A stretch of 31,668 nucleotides of DNA, taken from contig CAZWBW010000023.1 of the NCBI GenBank assembly GCA_964632355.1, positions 1-31,668 of the forward strand, written 5' to 3'. Both the position numbers and the translations under genes were made by a program. Of this stretch, positions 14,078 to 22,059 are shown piece after piece; position 1 is the stretch's first letter, and the number at the start of each line of letters is the position of its first letter. The stretch comes from JALOAP01 sp964632355. Lineage in GTDB: Bacteria > Chloroflexota > Dehalococcoidia > Tepidiformales > Tepidiformaceae. Below the pieces are notes generated by a model, which did not search any database, was not told where the DNA came from, and worked only from the letters and a program-made list of their open reading frames with translations.

Positions 14078-15112
14078 TCAGGGCGTAAGCGCGATCTTCA
14101 GTACGCCGCCGCGCCGTTCGCGGAAGAGGTCGTACCCGGCGGGCGTCTCGCCAATCTTCATGTGGTGCGTGATGAGCGGCCGGAGGTCGACACGGCCGCT
14201 GCGAATCAGCGCCATCAGATGCTCCATGCGGCTCGTACCAACGGGGCAGAGCGTGGTCACGATCTGCCGGTGGATGAACGTGCCGCTGGTCGGGAGCGAG
14301 AGCGTGGGGAACGCGCCGTACACACCGACGGAGCTCACGGTGCCGCCGAACCGGGTGACAGCGGCGCAGGCCTCGAACGTGGCCTGGTGGCCCAGCGCTT
14401 CCACCGCGACATCGACGCCGACGTTGTTCGTGAGCGCCATGATGCGTTCGACCGCCTCGGAGGGGTCGAGGACGATGTCGGCGCCCATGCGGCGGGCCAT
14501 CTCCTGCCGCTCCGGGATCCCTTCGACGGCGATGATGAGCCCGGCGCCGAGCGTCCGGGCGCCGGCCGTCGCGCACAGGCCCACCGGCCCCTGGGCGAAG
14601 ATGGCGATCGTGCCGCCGGGCTGCAGGTTGCCGCGCTCCACGGCGGCGAAGCCGGTCGACATGATGTCGGTCACAAAGAGGACCTGGTCGTCGTCGAGGT
14701 CATCGGGGACCTTCGCGAGCGAGGTCTGCGCGCCGTCGACGAGGAAGTATTCGCCCTGCGCGCCGAAGAGCAGGTTCGAGGGTGCGTTGTAGGTCTGGCA
14801 GACCTGCTGGTTACCCTCCTGGCAGCGTGCGCACACCCCACAGGAGACGAGGCAGCTCGTGACGACGCGGTCGCCGGGCTTGAACGCGGTGACCCCGGGG
14901 CCCACCGCCTCCACGACGCCAACGGCTTCGTGGCCCATGGGCGTCCCTTCGGGCACGGGCAGTTCATCGACGATGTGGATGTCGCTACCGCAGATGGTGC
15001 TCAGGGTGGTGCGAATGAGCGCCTGGTTCGGCCCCGGCTCGTCGGGGTAGGGGACCTGGGTCATGGCGACTTTGCGTTCGCCGGTCTTCACGCACGCCAG
15101 GGAGTTCGGCAT
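14078..15112 (-). CDS. Zinc-dependent medium-chain alcohol dehydrogenase, 344 aa
   Basis: An MDR-family dehydrogenase with catalytic-zinc ligands Cys41 (CGSD) and His61-Glu62 (GHE), and four structural-zinc cysteines at 91, 94, 97 and 105. The Rossmann segment IAIFAQGPVGLCA is at about 195, with the first Gly of the usual GxGxxG loop changed to Ala-Gln. It is followed by AVEGIPERQEMARRMGAD, where the acidic residue after the second strand suggests NAD over NADP. ATG 15112 has AAGGAG seven bases upstream. It lies 55 bases behind the degenerate GGDEF gene and may be its operon tail. The substrate is unknown. Confidence 0.92.
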   Translation of the reverse strand: MPNSLACVKTGERKVAMTQVPYPDEPGPNQALIRTTLSTICGSDIHIVDELPVPEGTPMGHEAVGVVEAVGPGVTAFKPGDRVVTSCLVSCGVCARCQEGNQQVCQTYNAPSNLLFGAQGEYFLVDGAQTSLAKVPDDLDDDQVLFVTDIMSTGFAAVERGNLQPGGTIAIFAQGPVGLCATAGARTLGAGLIIAVEGIPERQEMARRMGADIVLDPSEAVERIMALTNNVGVDVAVEALGHQATFEACAAVTRFGGTVSSVGVYGAFPTLSLPTSGTFIHRQIVTTLCPVGTSRMEHLMALIRSGRVDLRPLITHHMKIGETPAGYDLFRERRGGVLKIALTP

Positions 15113-15167
15113 CCTCGCTCTCCTTTCGGTGCGGCATTCTACCGATCAGTAGCCACGATGCGGCAAG

Positions 15168-15902
15168 TCAGGCGGCTTCGCTCCCGAAGCGTGGCTCCTG
15201 CGCACGGCGCAGCGGCTTTGCCTCCTCGGCTTCGCGCAGAACGTCGGTCGCGTACAGGTTCTCGAGGTCGTACTCGTGGATGCGGGCGCTCACGGGCACT
15301 TCGAACATGCGGTGGCCGTCGCTGACGGCGATGGTGCCCGGGACCCGGCGCAGGTAGATGAACGAATTGTCGTAGGTGCATTCGTTCAGCAGCACGCAGA
15401 AACGGGCGCCGCCCAGGTGGGCCACGAAATCGGACGTGCGCGTGAACCGCTTGAGGACCACGGCAAGGCCGTTGATTGCGCGGTCGGCGAACCCGTCGCC
15501 GCGACGGGCGCGAATCTCGTCGATGTTGTCGAGCGACAGGACGATGAGCACGAACGGCTTGCCGGAGGAGCGGGCGCGGGGCATCTCGCGCCGGAGTTCG
15601 GAGAGCAGGTAGTTGCGGTTCGGCAGGTTTTCCAGGTCGCTGAGGTAGGCGGACCCGTGGAGCCGTGCGGTGATTCGCGCCCAGCGCCGTTCGCCGAGCC
15701 AGCGCACCAGGAAGAGCTGTGCGTAGACGACGAGGAACAGCAGCGTGAACGCGACCGTCGCGATGATATTCAGCGTCTTCGGGTTCGCGAAGGTGAGAGC
15801 AACCTGGTAGGCGAGCACCATCCCCCAGAGCACGAGGGTGATGGTGCGCAGGATGAGCTTTCGGCGGGACAGGCCGCCGGTGACCTCATCGTCGGCGTTC
15901 AT
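15168..15902 (-). CDS. Membrane protein with degenerate GGDEF domain (GGARF) and intact RxxD site, 244 aa
   Basis: Two hydrophobic segments (about residues 15-38 and 44-68) anchor a cytoplasmic GGDEF-like domain (about 88-215). It has the LENLPNRNYLLSEL opening and VLIVLSLDNIDEI in place of the usual D-x-F/L-K-x-I/V-N-D. The signature is GGARF (164-168; bases 15399-15413) instead of GGDEF, so diguanylate cyclase activity should be lost. The inhibitory-site motif RTSD (155-158) sits at the standard five-residue distance. Degenerate GGDEF proteins that keep this site often act as cyclic-di-GMP receptors. ATG 15902 has GGGAGG six bases upstream. It follows the HDOD gene by 46 bases. Confidence 0.83.
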   Translation of the reverse strand: MNADDEVTGGLSRRKLILRTITLVLWGMVLAYQVALTFANPKTLNIIATVAFTLLFLVVYAQLFLVRWLGERRWARITARLHGSAYLSDLENLPNRNYLLSELRREMPRARSSGKPFVLIVLSLDNIDEIRARRGDGFADRAINGLAVVLKRFTRTSDFVAHLGGARFCVLLNECTYDNSFIYLRRVPGTIAVSDGHRMFEVPVSARIHEYDLENLYATDVLREAEEAKPLRRAQEPRFGSEAA

Positions 15903-15948
15903 TGCGATCCTCCCACATGGGGATGTTCGGCAGGCCGGGCCGCGAACA

Positions 15949-16887
15949 TCAGGCCACCCTGGCCGAACCCTCGAACCCGGCGAATTCGCGGTGGGCGTAC
16001 CACTGCGGCGGGCGCGTCGAGACGTGCGTGAGGAACGCGCGGGCCTTCTCTTCCAGCGCGAGGACGCCGCCGGGGATGCGGCGCAGGGCCTCTTCGGCGC
16101 GCGGCGGGAGGGCCTCGCGCGGCCAGTATTCGTCGCGATCGGTCCAATCCCAGCCGGCGGCCATGCCCATTCGGTTCACGGCGAGGTTGGCGGCGTTCAC
16201 CAGATCGGAGAGCGAGGCGAAACTGCCGGTGAGGCGGTCGTGGTGCTCACGAATGGCCGCGACGAGGGGCTGAGGGAACCGCCAGCGCTCGGCGAGCCGC
16301 CCGCCCACTTGCGAATGCGTGAAGCCGAACACGGCGCGCTCGGCTTCGAAGAAACGCATTTGGCGGGAGGCGACGAGGTCGACGACATCGGCGAACGCGG
16401 CTGGCTCGCAGAGGAGCATGGCCAGCTTCCCGACGTCGTGCAGGACGCCAGCGGTGAAGGCGTCCTCGGGCCGGGCGACCTTCGTGTCGCGCGCGAACGC
16501 TTCGGTGACAATCCCGACGGTCACGCTGTGAGCCCAGAACAGGTCCTGGTTGAAGCCGTCGAGTTCGAGCGAGCGGAAGGAGTCGATGATGCCCGAGGTG
16601 ATGGCGACCGAGCGGACGGTTCGCATACCGAGCAGGACGACGGCTTCGCGCACCGTGCCGATGCGGCGGGGATAGCCGTAGTACGCGGAGTTCGACAGCC
16701 GCAGGAGCCGCGCGGTGAGCGCCTGGTCAGAGCTCAGCACGGCGGCGAGGTCCATGGCGGCGGAGTGTTCGTCCTCGGCGATGGCGATGGCCTTCGCGGC
16801 CACGGACTTCAATGGCGGCAACTCCGCAGTGCGTTGGACGATGAGACGAAGGCGGCTGCGGGCGTTGGGGTCGGGGTGGTGAGTCAT
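15949..16887 (-). CDS. HDOD-domain signalling protein, 312 aa
   Basis: An HDOD domain spans about residues 15-215: LPPLKSVAAKAIAIAED, LLRLSNSAYYGYPRRIGTVREAVVLLGM, SVTVGIVTEAFAR. A residual HD pair is found at His150-Asp151 (LHDVGK), then FGFTHSQVGGRLAERWRFP and IREHH. HDOD proteins are non-catalytic relatives of HD phosphohydrolases that work in signalling; this one keeps more HD-like residues than most. Its ATG 16887 overlaps the TGA of the upstream PAS-GGDEF gene (ATGA), so the two are co-translated and may work as a pair. Confidence 0.9.
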   Translation of the reverse strand: MTHHPDPNARSRLRLIVQRTAELPPLKSVAAKAIAIAEDEHSAAMDLAAVLSSDQALTARLLRLSNSAYYGYPRRIGTVREAVVLLGMRTVRSVAITSGIIDSFRSLELDGFNQDLFWAHSVTVGIVTEAFARDTKVARPEDAFTAGVLHDVGKLAMLLCEPAAFADVVDLVASRQMRFFEAERAVFGFTHSQVGGRLAERWRFPQPLVAAIREHHDRLTGSFASLSDLVNAANLAVNRMGMAAGWDWTDRDEYWPREALPPRAEEALRRIPGGVLALEEKARAFLTHVSTRPPQWYAHREFAGFEGSARVA

Positions 16888-17843
16888 GCTGCGGACACCT
16901 CCTCCTCGTCCTGCGAAACCACCCGGTTCCGCCCCGCCCGCTTGGCCGCGAGGAGGCGGTCGTCGGCGATGCGAATGGCCGTGTGGAGGTCCGGCGCAGA
17001 ATCCGGGACTGCGGAGACGCCTGCCGACACGGTGACGGCGATGCTGTCCCCCTCGGGCAGCGGGATGCGGGTCTGGGCGATGGCGAGCCGGACTCGTTCG
17101 GCAAACGAGCGGGCTGCCTCGAGCGAGGCCGCCGGGAGAAAGGCGATGAACTCTTCGCCGCCGAACCGTCCAAGGATGTCGCCCTTCCGGGCGGTCTGCC
17201 GGAGGACTGCGGCGAGGGCAGCGAGGACTTCGTCGCCGACGAGGTGGCCGTAGTTGTCGTTGACCCGTTTGAACCCGTCGAGGTCGAACAGCGCGACACC
17301 GAACGCCGCCTCCCCGCCGTCGGCCATCGCTTCCGCCGCTTCGATAGCGCTGCCCCGGTAGAGCATCCCGGTGAGCTGGTCGTGCTGGGCGACATGGTTC
17401 AGCGTCCGCACGAGTTCGTTCAGGCGCTGGTTGTTGTCGCGCAGCGCTTCTTCGATGGCGCGGACCTTGGTGTGGTCGCGAACGTACATCGCGAACCCGA
17501 GCTCGGCGCCGTAACGGTCGCAAAGCACCACCGCAGAGACGGCTGCCGCGAAGGCGCTCCCGCCCTCCCTGGCAGCCGTGATCTCCATATTGACCACGCG
17601 CCCTTCGGCCGCGAGCCGCTCGCGGAAGTGGTGGTAGCCGGCCCGGTCGCCGAACAGGCGGACGACGGGCCGGTTCAGCACGTCGATAGGCGCGAACCCG
17701 AAGATAGCCTCGCTCGCCCCCGCGTACAGGATGACGCGATCCGCCGGGTCGGCGACGACCACGCCATCCGGGCACGCGAACAGCAGGAGCTGCAGCGCAT
17801 CGGAATCTGAGAGCAGCCCGACAAAGTCCATGCGGGGTTCCAC
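16884..17843 (-). CDS. PAS-GGDEF diguanylate cyclase, 319 aa
   Basis: An N-terminal PAS domain (about residues 15-130; DGVVVADPADRVILYAG) is followed by a coiled-coil signalling helix (130-150) and a full GGDEF domain (about 155-315). The active site is GGEEF at 228-232 and the inhibitory-site motif RKGD at 219-222, five residues before it. FDLDGFKRVNDNYGH is intact. It should convert two GTP to cyclic-di-GMP with feedback inhibition, and no membrane segment is visible. The start is GTG 17843, with GGGAGG close upstream; ATG 17831 is possible. It heads a cluster with the HDOD and degenerate-GGDEF genes. Confidence 0.93.
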   Translation of the reverse strand: MEPRMDFVGLLSDSDALQLLLFACPDGVVVADPADRVILYAGASEAIFGFAPIDVLNRPVVRLFGDRAGYHHFRERLAAEGRVVNMEITAAREGGSAFAAAVSAVVLCDRYGAELGFAMYVRDHTKVRAIEEALRDNNQRLNELVRTLNHVAQHDQLTGMLYRGSAIEAAEAMADGGEAAFGVALFDLDGFKRVNDNYGHLVGDEVLAALAAVLRQTARKGDILGRFGGEEFIAFLPAASLEAARSFAERVRLAIAQTRIPLPEGDSIAVTVSAGVSAVPDSAPDLHTAIRIADDRLLAAKRAGRNRVVSQDEEEVSAA

Positions 17844-17993
17844 ACGTCCTCCCGACCGTCGTACAGGTTGGATATCGGCCGGCAGTGTGCGGAAATGAAG
17901 CGCCCACTAAGGGAATTGCCCGGATATGCCCGGGAGTTTTCGCCGCGCATGTTGATCGCGCCGCGAATTGTCCGATCGAACGCGGCGTGCCGA

Positions 17994-18389
17994 CTAGTTC
18001 GCGAGAACGGCGTGCGCGAGGTCGCCCCAGGAGGACAGGACGGCGACGACGCGGGCGCGGCCGTTCGAAACGCGGGAGGCCTCGCGGGCGAGGAAGTCCT
18101 TGAGTTCGCGAATGAGTGTGGCGTCGTCGCGGTAGAGCTGCTCGGGCTCCCAGCGCTCGAACCGCAGGCGGCGTTCGCGCCCAGCGCCGTCTTCGAGCTG
18201 GAGCGCGAGGTCGAACGACGCGAATCCGTAGGGGCGGCGGCAGTTCGCGACGGTTTCGCGCAGCCAGCCGAGGATGCGCTCGGCGTCGGTTTCCGGGTCG
18301 CCGGAGAAGTGCCAGCCGTTCGTGTATCGGCCGAGGCCGGCGCGCTTCGCTGCGGAGAGGCGCCAGCGCCGCTTGTAGCCTTCGATCAA
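17994..18389 (-). CDS. Uncharacterised 131-aa protein
   Basis: I do not recognise this family. The protein is mixed alpha/beta with a basic N-terminus (YKRRWRLSAAKRAGLGRY), a motif-like WHFSGDPETDAERILGWL, and FASFDLALQLEDG near the middle. There are no membrane segments and one Cys. The start is the TTG at 18389, which has no clear ribosome-binding site, so the true start may differ. A possible promoter lies at 18439-18466. Codon use resembles its neighbours, with third positions rich in G/C, which supports real coding. Confidence 0.6.
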   Translation of the reverse strand: MIEGYKRRWRLSAAKRAGLGRYTNGWHFSGDPETDAERILGWLRETVANCRRPYGFASFDLALQLEDGAGRERRLRFERWEPEQLYRDDATLIRELKDFLAREASRVSNGRARVVAVLSSWGDLAHAVLAN

Positions 18390-18438
18390 TCGGAGCGGTG
18401 AGATGATCGATCCCCCAACGCAGGTGTCTGCGATGAAA

Positions 18439-18466
18439 ATGCTACGCCGCTCAGATCGGGGGGCAA
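18439..18466 (-). promoter_or_regulatory. Possible promoter for the 131-aa gene
   Basis: On the minus strand, TTGCCC (18461-18466) and TAGCAT (18439-18444) are 16 bases apart. Each matches four of six consensus positions. This would give a leader of about 45 bases. Confidence 0.3.
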
Positions 18467-18509
18467 GCGAAAGTTATGTCCTTCTTGACCGCGCTTTACC
18501 CGGGCTACC

Positions 18510-19601
18510 TCAAGCGTCCCACTGGATCTCGGCGGGCAGGCCAAGAGACGCCGCGAACTCGCCCGCAGCAGCTTCGAACGCAGCGACGTCGGCGGCGGAC
18601 GGGGGCTCGAAGAAGGCCGGGCGGATGGTGACCGCGCCGGGAGCGATCCGGCGCTGCCAGGCGCCGACAACGTGGCCGTCGCGGTCGACGATGGCGAAAT
18701 CGAGCAGGTTTTCGCCCGCATAGGCCGGGTTCCGCGCCAGGTGGCGGCGGTTCGCAGCGGCGTACCCGACGGTGTACTCATCGAACGGCGCGAGGAGGTA
18801 GAGGTCCCGCGGTGAGTCGGGTGCGGGGGAATCGGCGAACAAGTAGCAGGGCTCCTCGCCGAGCCGGTCCTCCTCGAGGTTGTCGCGCGCCATCTCGATC
18901 CCGCGGCGGCAGTCGGTGAGCGTGAACCCGGACCACCACGCGAAGTCGCGAACGGTGGCGGGCCCGTGGGCGCGGAAGTAGCGGAGGGTGAGTTCGCGCA
19001 GCGCTTCGTCGCGGGTGAGCGGCGGTGCGGGCGGAACGCGCTCCTCGGCGAGGGCCCACGTGTGCTGGCGCCCCTGCCGCGGTCCGCTGCAGATGAAGCC
19101 TTCGAGTTCGGCGATCATCATCAGCCAGGGGAACCGTTGCGGGTCCTCCTCGAGCGACACGCCACCTTCGCGGAGGACGGCCTGCAGTTCGGGACGGGCC
19201 AGGGCGCGGCCGCCTTCGAGCGCCTTTGCGAGCGCCTTGCGGACAGCGGCCATCGTCTCTTCGTCGATTCCGAGCTGGCGCTGCCGGGGCAGGGTTGTGG
19301 CGATGACGCGCGGTCCGCTGAGCGCCATGAGCCAGCGAAAGTCCTCGCGCGCGACGAAGTGCCACGTTGGCCGGAGGACGTGGGTGCGGATGATGGATCC
19401 CTCGGCGAGGGCGTCGTCGATGCGCGAAGCGGTGCGGTCGGCTGTGCGCCAGCCGACCGCCCAGCGTGCGTCGTTGTATTCCTGCCCCTGGACCGCGCCG
19501 AACCAGCCGACGGCCTCAGCGGGGCTGCGAAGTTTCTCGCCGGCCAGCCGCTGGTTGCGGAGGCGCAGTTGCAGGGCATCGCGTAGTTCCACGCGCGCCA
19601 C
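18510..19601 (-). CDS. Winged-helix DNA-binding protein, AlkZ/YcaQ-like (HTH_42), 363 aa
   Basis: The N-terminal part has WFGAVQGQEYNDARWAVGWRT with Gln38-Gly39-Gln40, which lies where AlkZ-type DNA glycosylases carry the catalytic Q-x-Q/D motif. IIRTHVLRPTWHFVAREDFRWLMAL and TLRYFRAHGPATVRDFAWWSG, a winged-helix region, follow. The C-terminal barrel contains YLLAPFDEYTVGY and LDFAIVDRDGHVVGAW. Members excise alkylated or cross-linked bases, although many remain untested. Its length fits. The start is GTG 19601, with GTG 19592 as an alternative. Flanking genes do not suggest a repair operon. Confidence 0.82.
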   Translation of the reverse strand: MARVELRDALQLRLRNQRLAGEKLRSPAEAVGWFGAVQGQEYNDARWAVGWRTADRTASRIDDALAEGSIIRTHVLRPTWHFVAREDFRWLMALSGPRVIATTLPRQRQLGIDEETMAAVRKALAKALEGGRALARPELQAVLREGGVSLEEDPQRFPWLMMIAELEGFICSGPRQGRQHTWALAEERVPPAPPLTRDEALRELTLRYFRAHGPATVRDFAWWSGFTLTDCRRGIEMARDNLEEDRLGEEPCYLFADSPAPDSPRDLYLLAPFDEYTVGYAAANRRHLARNPAYAGENLLDFAIVDRDGHVVGAWQRRIAPGAVTIRPAFFEPPSAADVAAFEAAAGEFAASLGLPAEIQWDA

Positions 19602-19634
19602 CGTACTGCGGCGCAGGCGTTGGAGCGAGGGGAC

Positions 19635-21224
19635 CTAGCCTTCGGCCAGCGCGTACTCCAGCGCGTCGGCGAGCGCGAGCCAGGAGGCTTCGATGATGTC
19701 CGTCGAACTCCCGACGGTGGTCCAGTAGCGGTTGCCGTCGGTGCTTTCGATCAGTACCCGTACGCGCGCACCGGTGGCCGACTGGCTGTCGAGGATTCGC
19801 ACCTTGTAGTCGACGAGCTTCACCTCATTGAGGTGCGGGAAGGCGTAGGTGAGGGCCTTGCGGGCGGCCTTGTCGAGCGCGTTCACGGGGCCGTTGCCTT
19901 CGGCAGCCGTGTGGTGCGTCTCGCCGCCGACGCGAAGCTTCACCATGGCCTCGGCGAGCATTTCGTTCAGCTCGGTGCGGTCGTGCGCGGCGCGGCGCCG
20001 TTCCACGATGACGAAGTCTTCGAGCTCGAAGGGCGGGCGGTAGCCGGGCAGCGAGCGCCGTACGAGGAGTTCGAAGCTGGCTTCGGCGCCTTCGTACTGG
20101 TAGCCCTGGCTCTCCTTCTCCTTGACGAGTTCGAGCAGCTTCTTGATCTCGTCCTGCGTGAAGGGGTAGTCGATGCCGCGCTCTTCGAGCTTCATGAGCA
20201 GGTTGCGCTGGCCCGAGAGTTCGCTCACCAGCACGCGACCGCTGTTGCCGACCAGCGCCGGGTCGATGTGCTGGTAGGCCATCTCGTCCTTCATGACGCC
20301 GGCGGCGTGGTAGCCGGCCTTGTGCGCAAAGGCGCTGGCGCCGACGTACGGAGCCTGCGGGTTCGGGACCATGTTGGCGAGTTCGCTCACGTAGTTCGCG
20401 ACATCGGTCAGGCGGGCGAGTTGCTCGTCGCTCACGACGTCGATGCCCATCTTGAGCTTGAGGTTCGCGAGTACGGTGAGGAGGTCGGCGTTGCCGCAGC
20501 GCTCGCCGTAGCCGTTCACGCAGCCCTGCACCTGGTAGACGCCTGCCTGCACCGCCGCGAGCGAGTTCGCCACCGCGAGGCCCGCATCGTTATGGCAGTG
20601 GATGCCGAGCTTCACATCGTCGCCGAAGCGCTCCTTCACGGCTTCGATGGCACGAAGGAGCTGGAACGTGGTCATGCCGCCGTTCGTGTCGCAAAGGACG
20701 AGCACATCCGCGCCGGCGCGAGCGGCCGTCGCGAGGCACTGGAGCGAATAGTCCGGGTCGTCGAAGAAGCCATCGAAGAAGTGCTCGGCGTCGAAGAAGA
20801 CGCTCTTGCCCATGCCCTTGAAGTAGCGAACCGTGTCGGAAATCATCGACAGGTTTTCCTCGGGCGTGGTCTCGAGGATCGAGCGGACCTGGTACATCGA
20901 AGCCTTGCCGACGAGCGTGACGCCGGGGGTTTCGGCGGCGACGAGGCTCTGGATGTTGGCGTCGGTCTCGCAGGTGAGGTTGGGCTTGCGGGTGCCGCCG
21001 AAGGCCGAGACCTTGGCGTTCTTGAGCTCAACCCCCCGCAGGCGCTGGAAGTACTCCGCGTCCTTCGGGTTCGAACCCGGGAAGCCACCCTCGATCCATT
21101 CGATGCCGAGCTCGTCGAGCTTGCGGGTAATGCGGATCTTGTCCTCGACGGAGAAGGAAATGCCTTCCATCTGGGAGCCGTCGCGGAGGGTAGTGTCGTA
21201 GAGCTGAACGCGGTCAGTGGCCAT
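19635..21224 (-). CDS. cimA: (R)-citramalate synthase, 529 aa
   Basis: Condenses pyruvate and acetyl-CoA to citramalate, the first step of the threonine-independent isoleucine route. It opens with LYDTTLRDGSQMEGISFSVEDK and WIEGGFPGSNPKD, which separate CimA from LeuA and homocitrate synthases. Metal ligands are the early Asp and the HCHND motif (GIHCHNDAGLAVANS), followed by GCVNGYGERCGNADL. A C-terminal LeuA-type allosteric domain (about residues 400-525) is present, so end-product feedback is likely. ATG 21224 has AAAGGTG upstream; the frame continues to 21386, but that part is the leader described separately. Confidence 0.93.
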   Translation of the reverse strand: MATDRVQLYDTTLRDGSQMEGISFSVEDKIRITRKLDELGIEWIEGGFPGSNPKDAEYFQRLRGVELKNAKVSAFGGTRKPNLTCETDANIQSLVAAETPGVTLVGKASMYQVRSILETTPEENLSMISDTVRYFKGMGKSVFFDAEHFFDGFFDDPDYSLQCLATAARAGADVLVLCDTNGGMTTFQLLRAIEAVKERFGDDVKLGIHCHNDAGLAVANSLAAVQAGVYQVQGCVNGYGERCGNADLLTVLANLKLKMGIDVVSDEQLARLTDVANYVSELANMVPNPQAPYVGASAFAHKAGYHAAGVMKDEMAYQHIDPALVGNSGRVLVSELSGQRNLLMKLEERGIDYPFTQDEIKKLLELVKEKESQGYQYEGAEASFELLVRRSLPGYRPPFELEDFVIVERRRAAHDRTELNEMLAEAMVKLRVGGETHHTAAEGNGPVNALDKAARKALTYAFPHLNEVKLVDYKVRILDSQSATGARVRVLIESTDGNRYWTTVGSSTDIIEASWLALADALEYALAEG

Positions 21225-21298
21225 GGCGCGGTACACCTTTCTCGTATCGAAGATGGAACGGGAAGTTGAGAAGCGAACAAGGGGGGAGAAAGGCCGCG

Positions 21299-21367
21299 TT
21301 AAATCGCAGCCCCGCGGGATTGCCGCGGGGGATGTATCACCACCAGAGGAGTGCCCATTGGAGCCAT
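21299..21367 (-). CDS. Candidate 22-residue leader peptide with Leu-Val-Val-Ile codons upstream of cimA
   Basis: An ATG at 21367 (or 21358) opens a short frame reading MAPMGTPLVVIHPPRQSRGAAI before TAA at 21299-21301, 75 bases ahead of cimA. The run CTG GTG GTG ATA encodes L-V-V-I just before a GC-rich hairpin, the usual layout of branched-chain amino-acid attenuators. A -10-like box ends nine bases before the ATG, so the leader could be leaderless. No Shine-Dalgarno sequence is seen. The short frame is in register with the region upstream of cimA but stops well before it. Small size makes coding hard to prove. Confidence 0.5.
   Translation of the reverse strand: MAPMGTPLVVIHPPRQSRGAAI
21310..21330 (-). 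terminator. Candidate attenuator hairpin in the cimA leader
   Basis: CCCCGCGG and CCGCGGGG form an 8-bp all-GC stem with a five-base loop, overlapping the end of the leader-peptide frame. On the minus strand it is followed by CTGCGATTTAACGCGG, where the CGCGG could instead pair with the CCGCG of the stem's 3' arm. The two pairings exclude each other, as an attenuator requires, but the T run is weak. Confidence 0.45.
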
Positions 21368-21376
21368 AGGAGTCGA

Positions 21377-21405
21377 AGTGTAGCACCGAATGTCGTTACG
21401 TTCAG
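21377..21405 (-). promoter_or_regulatory. Promoter-like sequence for the cimA leader
   Basis: On the minus strand, CTGAAC (21400-21405) and TACACT (21377-21382) are separated by 17 bases. The predicted start, near 21370, falls about three bases before the leader-peptide ATG. The -35 box is a weak match. Confidence 0.4.
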
Positions 21406-21515
21406 ATCTTCGGCGGTCAAGACGGGTGGCTTCGCACAGCGCGGGAAAAGTGGCCGTAGCAGGCGCACCGGCATCCTGGCATCCTCGTCGGGATACCGGG
21501 CGGAGGAACGGAACC

Positions 21516-22019
21516 ATGACAGACCGCGCGGGCGACATGCAGGCCGCGATGCGAGGCTTCTTCGGCGAACTCCTCGGCATCACCATCCTCTCGGCGACGC
21601 CCGACCGGGTTGTCGGCGAACTCCTCGTGCGCGACGACCTGTGCACGATCCCGGGCGTGATGCACGGCGGGGCGGTGATGGCACTCGCCGACCAGCTTGG
21701 CGCGATGGGCACGGTGCTCAACCTGGATGTCGCAAAGGGCTACGGGACAACAACCATCGAATCGAAAACGAACTTCCTCTCGGCGGGGCGGGCCGGGACA
21801 AAGGTGACCGCCGAGTGCGTGCCGCTGCACCGGGGCGGACGGCTGATGACGTGGCAGACAACTGTCCGCGGGGAGGACGGGAAGGTGGTTAGCATCACGA
21901 CGCAGACGCAGATGGTGCTCGAACCGCGCAGGAGCGAGAAGGAACAGATCGCCGCGTTGCTCGAAGGGAAGAGCCCCGGGGAGCGCGAGGCGCTGCTCCG
22001 CGAGGCGCTCGGGGAGTAG
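21516..22019 (+). CDS. PaaI-family hotdog thioesterase, 167 aa
   Basis: The hotdog core is clear: IPGVMHGGAVMALADQLGAMGTVLNL, with the HGG motif and catalytic Asp, then TTTIESKTNFLSAGRAGTKVTAECVPLHRGGRLMTWQTTV and a final TTQTQMVL strand. A charged helix of about 30 residues extends the C-terminus. The family hydrolyses aryl- or acyl-CoA thioesters. ATG 21516 has GGAGG about 10 bases upstream; the frame is open back to 21390 without support. It is divergent from cimA. Confidence 0.88.
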   Translation: MTDRAGDMQAAMRGFFGELLGITILSATPDRVVGELLVRDDLCTIPGVMHGGAVMALADQLGAMGTVLNLDVAKGYGTTTIESKTNFLSAGRAGTKVTAECVPLHRGGRLMTWQTTVRGEDGKVVSITTQTQMVLEPRRSEKEQIAALLEGKSPGEREALLREALGE

Positions 22020-22046
22020 CGGCCAGCCCGCGGCGGGGCGCCCGGC

Positions 22047-22052
22047 TACACT
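22047..22052 (+). promoter_or_regulatory. -10-like TACACT seven bases before a start codon
   Basis: TACACT is followed by seven bases and ATG 22060, with no Shine-Dalgarno sequence between them. This suggests a leaderless transcript, as at 8050, 24751 and 30420. Confidence 0.45.
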
Positions 22053-22059
22053 CGATCAC

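Noticed and set aside
16884..17907. N-terminal extension of the HDOD gene giving a 652-aa protein
   Set aside because: It is an Arg/Pro-rich shadow of the PAS-GGDEF gene; ATG 16887 with its ATGA overlap is the natural start.
19620..21269. 549-codon plus-strand open frame opposite cimA
   Set aside because: Val/His/Glu/Ala-rich antisense shadow of a well-identified gene.
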